From DATKMG01 sp035541995 (lineage in GTDB: Bacteria; Acidobacteriota; Terriglobia; Versatilivoradales; Versatilivoraceae), in NCBI GenBank assembly GCA_035541995.1, contig DATKMG010000725.1:1-7587 (forward strand): 7,587 nt of DNA, given 5' to 3'. The notes beneath the pieces are model-generated. The model did no database searches, was not told where the DNA came from, and saw nothing but the letters and a program-made list of their open reading frames with translations. Shown here piece after piece: positions 1-5,945 of the stretch. Position 1 is the stretch's first letter; each line of letters starts with the position of its first letter. Position numbers and translations under genes: made by a program.

Positions 1-3
1 GTT

Positions 4-8
4 AAGGA
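4..8 (+). promoter_or_regulatory. Ribosome binding site deciding the sialidase start
   Basis: AAGGA lies five bases upstream of the ATG at 14 and touches the alternative in-frame ATG at 8. Only the later start has workable spacing. Only a few bases of upstream sequence are in the window, so a promoter cannot be judged. Confidence 0.5.
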
Positions 9-13
9 TGACG

Positions 14-1177
14 ATGCTCAACCTGAATTCAATCCTAATTGTCGTCTTGCTTCTTCCATTGGGCTCGGTCGATCTCGCTAACGCCGAGGAACTGTTCGAA
101 GAAACGTGTATATTTGCCGGTGGCCAAGACGACATCAATACCTACAGGATTCCTTCCTTGGCGTGCACCAGAAGAGGAACAGTATTGGCGTTTTGTGAAG
201 GTCGAAAGGACAGTAATGGAGATGGAACGCCGACCCACCTGGTCATGAAACGCAGCCTGGGGAACACCGGGACCTGGAACCCTCCTCATCAATCCGGGCT
301 TGTGCCTGAAGGCCGTTCGCGAGAAAGGAACATGACCTGGTTGCCGATGCAGATCATCCTTCCCTGCAAGAGGAAAGAAGCCTACATGAATCCGGTCCCA
401 ATCATTGATCAGAGTGATGAGGCGATATATCTGCTTGTCAATTACCATGCCCTCTACGATCCAAAGAGAGATGAATTCGGGGGGGACACGCACATATGGC
501 TCCTAAAGAGCAGGGACGAGGGTGCGACATGGTCAAAACCGACTGATTTGACACCCCAGGTTGGCGCCAGGGAATTGGGCCCCGGAGCTGGCATCCAGAC
601 CAGTCGTGGCACTTTAGTTGCCCCGGTTTACGATGGGGTGATTTACAGCGAGGACCATGGCAAGACCTGGCAGGGAGGCAGCAAGACTCCTGGCCCCGTC
701 AATGAGAGCCAGGTGGTCGAACTGGCCGATGGCTCTCTGATGCTTAACACGCGAGGCGCCCCCGTTCGGACTGTGATCATCAGCAAAGATGGCGGCAGAA
801 GCTGGGGCGAGCCACATCCGGTTCCTTCGCTGAGCGACCCGGAGTTGTATGGCGGTTGCCAAGCCAGCCTGATCCGATATCCGAATCTGAACATTAAAGG
901 CAGCCAGAATCTTCTTCTGTTTGCCAATCCGGCAGACCTCAAGTACCGAATGAATTTGACAGTCCGGGTCAGTTTTGACGAAGGCATGACCTGGCCAGTC
1001 TCCAAGTTGATCCGGAAAGGATCCGGAGCGTATTCCTGCCTGACCATATTCCCGGACGGCACCATTGGAATCATCTACGAAACAGGCAATACCTATAGCG
1101 GGATCATTGAATCCTATGCCATGCTGGCTTTTGCCCGGTTCAACCTGGAGTGGCTGACCGGGGGAAGAAACCAATGA
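14..1177 (+). CDS. Secreted exo-alpha-sialidase (neuraminidase), GH33-type six-bladed beta-propeller
   Basis: Predicted to hydrolyse terminal alpha-linked sialic acids (or related nonulosonic acids) from glycans outside the cytoplasm. Numbering from the ATG at 14 (387 aa), residues 1-24 form a signal peptide with a hydrophobic core and an ANA cleavage site before EEL. The catalytic set is visible: Arg45 in the YRIP motif, Asp70 as acid/base, Glu231 in NESQ, Arg247, Arg312, and nucleophile Tyr340 in AYS, with Glu356 in the following YE. The spacings Glu231-Arg247 (16) and Arg312-Tyr340 (28) match characterised bacterial sialidases as I recall them. Four Asp-boxes (SxDxGxxW) lie at 166-173, 212-219, 257-264 and 320-327. 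No carbohydrate-binding module or sorting signal is seen, so this is a bare catalytic domain of usual length. ATG 8 is in frame, but AAGGA at 4-8 is spaced correctly only for ATG 14. The frame is open to the window edge, but the signal peptide argues for a start here. It probably forms an operon with the hydrolase 25 bases downstream. The natural substrate is unknown. Confidence 0.9.
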   Translation: MLNLNSILIVVLLLPLGSVDLANAEELFEETCIFAGGQDDINTYRIPSLACTRRGTVLAFCEGRKDSNGDGTPTHLVMKRSLGNTGTWNPPHQSGLVPEGRSRERNMTWLPMQIILPCKRKEAYMNPVPIIDQSDEAIYLLVNYHALYDPKRDEFGGDTHIWLLKSRDEGATWSKPTDLTPQVGARELGPGAGIQTSRGTLVAPVYDGVIYSEDHGKTWQGGSKTPGPVNESQVVELADGSLMLNTRGAPVRTVIISKDGGRSWGEPHPVPSLSDPELYGGCQASLIRYPNLNIKGSQNLLLFANPADLKYRMNLTVRVSFDEGMTWPVSKLIRKGSGAYSCLTIFPDGTIGIIYETGNTYSGIIESYAMLAFARFNLEWLTGGRNQ

Positions 1178-1191
1178 GGGTGAGGAGATTT

Positions 1192-1197
1192 AGGAGG
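1192..1197 (+). promoter_or_regulatory. Strong Shine-Dalgarno site for the tandem hydrolase gene
   Basis: AGGAGG is followed by five bases (TGATA) and then ATG at 1203. An in-frame GTG at 1197 overlaps the last G of this site and so cannot be the start served by it. This fixes the start at 1203 and shows the second gene is translated from its own strong site within the presumed two-gene transcript. Confidence 0.8.
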
Positions 1198-1202
1198 TGA
1201 TA

Positions 1203-3233
1203 ATGCGCGTGCGTTTTCAAGGGATATTGCTGACGCTGCTCTTTGTGCCAGCCCTGCTGAATGGGCTAATACTCGCCGCAAACTTAGACGTGGAGTCTCT
1301 TTCGCTGGACACGGACAGGATGGATCGTTTCCTGAATCGGGAGGCAGAAAGGCTCGGCCAGGAAGCGTTGGAGCGGATTTCCACCAAAGTCAAGCTGGAC
1401 GCAGTGAGAGACCAGCTTCGTCGTGAATTTCGCTTCATGATCGGGCTGGAGCCGCTGCCTTCCCGCACTCCCCTCGAAGTCAAGCGGGTCCGCACCATCG
1501 ACCAGGAAGAGTACACGATCGAGGTATTGTCGTTTCAGAGTCTTCCGCATTTCTATGTAACGGCGAACCTGTACAAGCCCAAGACTGGCAATCCTCCATT
1601 CCCCGCCGTCATCTGGGGGCCTGGCCACTCCAATGATCCCCACTGGAATGGCGCCAAGGCGTTGCGTCAGAACTATGCCATCCCTTGGGTCAGGGCCGGC
1701 TATATCTGCATGATCATCGACGCGTTTCAGGTCTCAGAGTTATATGGAGTCCATCGTGGCACTGATTCATTTGCAATGTGGGATTGGTATTCCCGCGGTT
1801 ACACTCCGATTGGAGTGGAAGCCTGGAATGCCATGCGCGGCGCAGATTATCTTCTGAGTCGAAATGATGTCGACCGCTCCAAGCTGACCATCAACGGGGT
1901 CTCTGGAGGCGGGCATCTCAGTTGGATGACCGGAGCCGCCGATGACCGTTTTGCGGTAGTTCAGCCGGTGGCTGGCGCTGCAGACTTGCAGACGGTGATA
2001 AAGCTTGACCTCCAGCGGATGCATTGTGATTGCGCCTATTTCATCAACACGTTTCGCCACGATTGGTCCACGCTGGCGGGATTGATCGCTCCCAGGCCGC
2101 TCTTCATCCAGGGTTCTACCGAGGATCCCTATTACCCGCCGGAGGGATACCGTCGGCTTTTTGAGCAGGCCAAGCAGATATACGCTGCGTATGGCAGGGC
2201 CGATAAGGTTGGCTTGTTCGAGGTTCCCGGTCCGCATGATTACACACAAGCTGAACGCGAGCGGGCTGTGGAATGGAGCGATCACTGGATCTTGGGCAAG
2301 GATACAACCGTTAAAGAGAGGCCCTTCCATCAGGTGCCGGGAGAGCAGTTGTCTGTCTTCAGTGGCCACCCCCCTCCAGACAGCATCAATGACAGAGTAC
2401 AGGAACTTTTCATCCCCGTAGCCCAGATGATCTCGTTTAAGACACGATCAGCCTGGGAGCAGAAAAGATCGGAGATTCTGGAAAAGCTGAAATCTGTCGT
2501 GTTTCGCAACATGCCGGCTCGCCAAGCGGAAGTGATGAAATCCGAGCGGAAGATGGAAGTCGGGACCCCGGCTTTTCTTTCTTTGGAGACCGAGCCGGGT
2601 ATTCAAATCGGGATTGCGATGCTGAACCATTCCCCCGCGAGTCCTGGAGAAAAACGGCCGGCACTCATCTACATTGCCTCTCCCGGCGAGACCCTGGAAA
2701 CCTTGTTGTGGAATTTCCTGCGTGTTGACACATTCAATACGATTCCTGAGACCATTTACGTCGTTTATCCCCGCGGCATTGGCCGGCGATCTTGGGACGA
2801 CGAGGTTCGACGCAAATTCGAACGCGATTCCATGTTGCTGGGAAGGACCCTGGATGAGATGCGTCTTTATGACGTGTTATGCGCAGTTCAGCTCGCGACT
2901 GCCCTGCCTGGCTTCGATGGAAAAGAGATCTCAATCGCCGGAAAGGGAGTCCAAGGACTGATCGGCGCTTATGCAGCATTGCTCGACGAACGAATCACGC
3001 GGGTCATTTTGCACAGTCCTCCTTTGACCCATAAATCCGGCCCGATCTTTCTCAATATTCTGCGCTATACCGATGTGCCACAAGCTCTAGCGATGTTGGC
3101 CCCAAGGGAGCTGATTTTCTTGACGCACGATATCGACTCATTCGATTACACGCGGGCTATCTACAGGCTCAATGGGGCTGAACGCCGCTTCCGGCGAGGC
3201 TATACGATCGCCCAGGTCTTGAACCAGAGGTAG
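1203..3233 (+). CDS. Secreted tandem alpha/beta-hydrolase: acetylxylan esterase-like N-terminal unit and degenerate C-terminal unit
   Basis: Likely an exported serine esterase acting on acylated glycans; the substrate is not readable from sequence. Numbering from ATG 1203 (676 aa), residues 1-26 are a signal peptide (positive start, long hydrophobic core, LAA before NLD). The first alpha/beta-hydrolase unit (about 95-370) has strand/turn motif GPGH at 139-142, nucleophile elbow GVSGG with Ser234, Asp308 in STEDP and His345 in GPHDY. It also carries HCDCAYFINT from 274 and APRPL from 296, which I associate with acetylxylan esterase/prolyl oligopeptidase-like hydrolases. A linker of about 80 residues leads to a second unit (about 450-676) with the same architecture: LAPREL at 632-637 mirrors APRPL, but the elbow reads AGKGVQG (579-585) with no serine, and no obvious acid or histidine follows. 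It is therefore probably a non-catalytic domain. The gene follows the sialidase by 25 bases. Its last codons and TAG stop lie in the left end of a repeat element. The family is fairly secure; the substrate is a guess. Confidence 0.8.
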   Translation: MRVRFQGILLTLLFVPALLNGLILAANLDVESLSLDTDRMDRFLNREAERLGQEALERISTKVKLDAVRDQLRREFRFMIGLEPLPSRTPLEVKRVRTIDQEEYTIEVLSFQSLPHFYVTANLYKPKTGNPPFPAVIWGPGHSNDPHWNGAKALRQNYAIPWVRAGYICMIIDAFQVSELYGVHRGTDSFAMWDWYSRGYTPIGVEAWNAMRGADYLLSRNDVDRSKLTINGVSGGGHLSWMTGAADDRFAVVQPVAGAADLQTVIKLDLQRMHCDCAYFINTFRHDWSTLAGLIAPRPLFIQGSTEDPYYPPEGYRRLFEQAKQIYAAYGRADKVGLFEVPGPHDYTQAERERAVEWSDHWILGKDTTVKERPFHQVPGEQLSVFSGHPPPDSINDRVQELFIPVAQMISFKTRSAWEQKRSEILEKLKSVVFRNMPARQAEVMKSERKMEVGTPAFLSLETEPGIQIGIAMLNHSPASPGEKRPALIYIASPGETLETLLWNFLRVDTFNTIPETIYVVYPRGIGRRSWDDEVRRKFERDSMLLGRTLDEMRLYDVLCAVQLATALPGFDGKEISIAGKGVQGLIGAYAALLDERITRVILHSPPLTHKSGPIFLNILRYTDVPQALAMLAPRELIFLTHDIDSFDYTRAIYRLNGAERRFRRGYTIAQVLNQR

Positions 3234-3240
3234 ACCTACC

Positions 3241-3268
3241 ATGCGTTTGCATTTCCAGTGCAACGCAT
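3241..3268. repeat. Imperfect palindrome, left copy
   Basis: ATGCGTT (3241-3247) pairs with AACGCAT (3262-3268). After one bulged T, GCA (3249-3251) pairs with TGC (3259-3261) around a 7-base loop. The layout of outer stem, one-base bulge, inner stem and loop is the same as in the right copy. On the minus strand both copies begin GNAGGATGCGTT, with GCAG here in place of GTAG, so this looks like a diverged member of the same family. It lies eight bases past the hydrolase stop codon. Confidence 0.6.
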
Positions 3269-3371
3269 CCTGCAAGGGTACAGGGCTCATCCTTTGGCAA
3301 TATCCAATGAAAACTATCGTGGTTGATTGCTCTTCCAGAAGAGAGGTGAATGGGCTAAGCAAAGAATGCTT

Positions 3372-3390
3372 AAAGGATTGTTTCCTTTTT
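3372..3390 (+). terminator. Weak candidate terminator for the sialidase-hydrolase operon
   Basis: AAAGGA (3372-3377) pairs with TCCTTT (3383-3388) around a 5-base loop. The 3' side runs into TTTTT (3386-3390), partly inside the stem. The 6-bp stem is short and A-U rich, so terminator activity is doubtful. It lies about 140 bases past the hydrolase stop, between the two palindromes, where a terminator would be expected for convergent genes. Confidence 0.25.
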
Positions 3391-3394
3391 AGGG

Positions 3395-3426
3395 GGATGC
3401 GTTACGCGCAAAGTGCTAACGCATCC
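3395..3426. repeat. Strong palindrome with GTAG head, right copy
   Basis: GGATGCGTTA (3395-3404) is perfectly complementary to TAACGCATCC (3417-3426). After a bulged C, GCGC (3406-3409) pairs with GTGC (3413-3416, one G-T pair) around an AAA loop. On the minus strand it is preceded by GTAG, the usual REP head. It ends 23 bases beyond the end of the minus-strand permease gene. No T-run follows on either strand, so it is not a classical intrinsic terminator. It could still stabilise the 3' end of the permease transcript, a role known for some REP elements. Confidence 0.65.
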
Positions 3427-3449
3427 TACCTCTGGCAATATTCTCTTGC

Positions 3450-5882
3450 TCATTGGCAGCGGAATGAAGTCAAGGGATCAACGCGAGTGGCTCGCCGGGC
3501 CGGCCGGTAACAAGCCAATAAGGCGATGGCGCTTAAGAGTAAGGCCACCAATCCGAAGACGACCGGATCGGTGGGGGCGACGCCCACCAGTTGGCTGGCC
3601 AGCAGGCGCGTCAAGGACCAAGCGGCCAGGAGACCGAGGCTGACCCCGAACACAACCAACCGGGATCCTTGCTGCAGCACCATAATCAGGATACTCCCTG
3701 GCTGCGCCCCCAAGGCCATTCGAATGCCAATTTCGGTGGTGCGCTGGCTGACTGAGTAGGATAGAACTGCGTAGATCCCAATGGCGGCTAACAGGAGTGC
3801 GATCAGCGCAAAGCTTCCCACCAGCCACATCACATACTGCTTGTCGGCCACACTTTCCGAGAGGGCTTGCTGCATCGTCTGCAGGTCGGTTACCGGCAGG
3901 TTGGGATCAAGTGTTCGGATCTCCCTTCGCACGACCGCTGCCAGGCTCAAAGGCTCCTGGTGCGTGCGCACCAGCAGATAGCTGTAAGGCACGGGGAAAG
4001 CCATATAAGGCAGATGCATTTGGGCCACGGGTGGCTGTGCCAATCCATTTTGCCGGATATCGCCAACGACTCCCACTACCGTTGTCCAACTGCGAGTGCT
4101 GAACAGGAAAATACGCCTGCCCACTGGATCCTGATTGCCCCATTGCTGCCGAGCCAGGGTCTGGTTGATGACTACAACTGGAGGAGATTTCGGATCGTTA
4201 TCGTGCGGTGCAATGAAACGTCCGCGTATCAGCGGAATCGCCAGCGCCTCCAGATAGCCGGGGCTTGCCACAACCACATTGGCATCGGGCGCTTTATCCA
4301 TGGCAGGTTCCGGCTGGCCTTCCGGGTAGAATGACCAACCTCGAGCCCCATTGCCTGGCTTAAAATCGACCCATCCGGCTGCTTGCACTCCCGGAAGCCG
4401 GGACACCTCATCCTGCACCTGTTGGAAGAAACTCAGACGGCGCTCTGCAGAAGCATACTCGTTGCCGGAAAGAGAAAGCCTCAACGACAGCATGTTGTCG
4501 GCGCGGAACCCCGGATGAGTCTTCAAGAGTCCCCAAAAACTCTTCATCAGCAAACCGGAGGCAATCAGAAGCATTAATGATAAAGCCAACTCCCCAATGG
4601 CCAGGATGTTCACAAGGCGTCGTTTGCCTCGGCCCTGCGAGGCATGGGGACTGCCATCCTTCAGGCCCTGGCGAATGTCGAATCGGGAAGTCTGCACCGC
4701 CGGAGTCAACCCGAAAATCAATCCGGCCAGCAAGGATACCAACAGGGCAAAGCTCAAGACGCGTCCGTCCACGCTCACTTGGGGCAGGGCGTGACCTGTC
4801 AGGAATCGGTCAGCCGCCATATTAAAGAGTTGACAGCCCCAAAGTGCTATCCCCAGACCCAAAAGCCCACCCAGGAGAGAGAGCATCCAGCTTTCCGTCA
4901 ACAGTTGGCGGACCAGTTGCATTCTGCCGGCGCCCAAAGCGGTCCGTATGGCCATTTCCCGTTCTCGTTGGGCACGGCGGGCCAAGAGCAAATTGGCAAT
5001 ATTGGCACAGGCGATAACAAGCACGAGGCCTGTCACTGCGAGCAAGAGCAACAAAGGGGCCTGCAAATGTCCGTAGAGAGAGCGCCGCAAGCTCATGACT
5101 TCAATTTCCATCCCCAGTGAATCGGGATATTGCTGCTCGAGCCGGCGGACAATAGTTGTCATGTCGGACTGCGCGCGAGCCTGGCTCACGCCTGGTTTGA
5201 GCCGAGCCAGAGTGTAGTAGTCGTGATTGCCGCGTTGGCTATCGTTGAAATACTGGGAAATCCATAAGGCGGGCTCGCTGTTGAAGCCTTTCAAAAAGAA
5301 TTGCAGCGACAGTTTGAAATCAGCCGGCATGACCCCCACAATCGTATGCGGAGTCCCATCGACGAAGAGTTGCTGGCCTAAAATGTTTGGACGCCCCCCA
5401 AACCGTCCCTGCCAAGTAGAATAGCTTAGGATTACGGTGCGATTACCTCCAGGTGTGCATTCTCCAGGCAAAATCCGACGGCCCCAAGCGGGACTCGCTC
5501 CCAACACATCGAAAAAGGCCTCGGTAACGCGATAGGCCATCAGCCGATCTGCAGTGGCGCCCAGCCGGACCGTGACATCCTGGAAACCATACAGTGCCAT
5601 TTTTTCAAATACCACATTTTGGCTTTCCCAATCGCGGAAATCGGGCTGCGACACGGGCAGCCTCTCCTGCCCATATTGGCTGGGCCACTTAGCCCAGAGG
5701 GCCACCAAACGGTCTGGATCTCGAAAAGATAAGGGACGCAGCAGAACCCCGTTCACGACGCTGAATATCGCGCTGTTAGCACCGATTCCCAGTGCCATAG
5801 TCAGAAGAATGGCCGCAGTCAATCTGCCATTGCGAACGAGCAATCGCGTGGCATAACGCAAGTCTTGAATTAGAACACCCAT
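3450..5882 (-). CDS. ADOP-family permease (MacB/FtsX-like, two permease modules fused), complete
   Basis: An 810-residue cytoplasmic-membrane protein of the acidobacterial duplicated orphan permease type. It has two MacB-like modules in one chain. The first has a transmembrane segment at about 21-45, a MacB periplasmic-core region (about 50-250) with typical motifs SQPDFRDW (78-85) and IVGVMP (181-186), then an FtsX-like domain with helices near 275-302, 332-355 and 375-395 and the motif REMAIRTALGAG (308-319). The second repeats this: helix at 424-446, periplasmic core about 450-680 with PGYLEALAIPLIRG, and an FtsX domain (687-803) with EIGIRMALGA (717-726) and PARRATRVDPL near the C terminus. 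No Walker motifs are present, so any ATPase must be encoded elsewhere. The start has AGGAG five bases upstream. It lies 63 bases downstream of a second ADOP gene and is probably co-transcribed with it. Family members are loosely linked to MacB-type export or mechanotransmission; the cargo is unknown. The C terminus ends SFRCQ where the neighbour has ALHYE, an otherwise normal full-length end. Confidence 0.9.
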   Translation of the reverse strand: MGVLIQDLRYATRLLVRNGRLTAAILLTMALGIGANSAIFSVVNGVLLRPLSFRDPDRLVALWAKWPSQYGQERLPVSQPDFRDWESQNVVFEKMALYGFQDVTVRLGATADRLMAYRVTEAFFDVLGASPAWGRRILPGECTPGGNRTVILSYSTWQGRFGGRPNILGQQLFVDGTPHTIVGVMPADFKLSLQFFLKGFNSEPALWISQYFNDSQRGNHDYYTLARLKPGVSQARAQSDMTTIVRRLEQQYPDSLGMEIEVMSLRRSLYGHLQAPLLLLLAVTGLVLVIACANIANLLLARRAQREREMAIRTALGAGRMQLVRQLLTESWMLSLLGGLLGLGIALWGCQLFNMAADRFLTGHALPQVSVDGRVLSFALLVSLLAGLIFGLTPAVQTSRFDIRQGLKDGSPHASQGRGKRRLVNILAIGELALSLMLLIASGLLMKSFWGLLKTHPGFRADNMLSLRLSLSGNEYASAERRLSFFQQVQDEVSRLPGVQAAGWVDFKPGNGARGWSFYPEGQPEPAMDKAPDANVVVASPGYLEALAIPLIRGRFIAPHDNDPKSPPVVVINQTLARQQWGNQDPVGRRIFLFSTRSWTTVVGVVGDIRQNGLAQPPVAQMHLPYMAFPVPYSYLLVRTHQEPLSLAAVVRREIRTLDPNLPVTDLQTMQQALSESVADKQYVMWLVGSFALIALLLAAIGIYAVLSYSVSQRTTEIGIRMALGAQPGSILIMVLQQGSRLVVFGVSLGLLAAWSLTRLLASQLVGVAPTDPVVFGLVALLLSAIALLACYRPARRATRVDPLTSFRCQ

Positions 5883-5887
5883 TTGTT

Positions 5888-5892
5888 CTCCT
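5888..5892 (-). promoter_or_regulatory. Ribosome binding site of the downstream ADOP permease
   Basis: Read on the minus strand, AGGAG is followed by AACAA and then the ATG at 5882-5880. This supports the chosen start, which also gives the usual ADOP N terminus (a short amphipathic stretch with DLRYATR, then a first membrane helix). It sits seven bases past the alternative hairpins in the leader, close enough for RNA structure to affect access. Confidence 0.6.
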
Positions 5893-5899
5893 AAGGCCC

Positions 5900-5937
5900 G
5901 AGAGTCTACCGGACGTAGATACTCTCCAAGCGGAGAG
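5900..5937 (-). promoter_or_regulatory. Two mutually exclusive hairpins between the two permease genes
   Basis: In the 63-base gap, read on the minus strand, CTCTCC pairs with GGAGAG around GCTT (5922-5937). Alternatively GAGAG plus TCTAC pairs with GTAGA plus CTCTC around a 5-base loop, with a two-base bulge (5900-5926). Both use 5922-5926, so only one can form at a time. Neither is followed by a U-run, so neither is a clear terminator. They may process or protect the dicistronic mRNA or modulate translation of the downstream permease. They could also be chance pairing. Confidence 0.3.
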
Positions 5938-5945
5938 CGGAACCC

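Larger units (their letters stand above)
3224..3435. repeat. REP/REPIN- or MITE-like element in the convergent gene gap
   Basis: The two ends carry a perfect 10-bp inverted repeat: CCAGAGGTAG at 3224-3233 and CTACCTCTGG at 3426-3435. Just inside each lies a palindrome with the shared core ATGCGTT...AACGCAT (3241-3268 and 3395-3426). Read inward from either end, the order is the same: CCAGAGGTAG, a short spacer, then the palindrome. The GTAG next to a bulged palindrome is typical of REP sequences, and two inverted REPs make a REPIN. No target-site duplication is obvious and there is no transposase in the window. A 15-bp imperfect direct repeat (3291-3305 and 3429-3443, 13 of 15 identical) with core TGGCAATAT complicates a simple inverted-pair model and may reflect local duplication. 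The left end overlaps the stop codon of the upstream hydrolase gene. Confidence 0.5.

Noticed and set aside
614..1174. Minus-strand open frame of 186 codons inside the sialidase gene
   Set aside because: The plus-strand frame carries all the sialidase catalytic residues and Asp-boxes, so this is an antisense shadow with no ribosome binding site or family match that I can recognise.
1197..1199. GTG as an alternative start of the tandem hydrolase gene
   Set aside because: It overlaps the Shine-Dalgarno AGGAGG itself; the ATG at 1203 has ideal spacing and gives a clean signal peptide.
3330..3343. Short palindrome CTCTTC-CA-GAAGAG in the convergent gap
   Set aside because: The two-base spacer forces a shorter RNA stem, no T-run follows on either strand, and a short palindrome of this kind can occur by chance.
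3241..3510. Plus-strand open frame of 89 codons starting just after the hydrolase stop
   Set aside because: It runs through both palindromes and into the end of the minus-strand permease, has only a weak, poorly spaced GAGG upstream, and its two internally similar segments are simply the translated repeat units.
4644..5120. Long plus-strand open frame (158 codons) opposite the complete permease gene
   Set aside because: It is antisense to a well-supported ADOP coding sequence, and its translation shows no recognisable domain or sensible composition.
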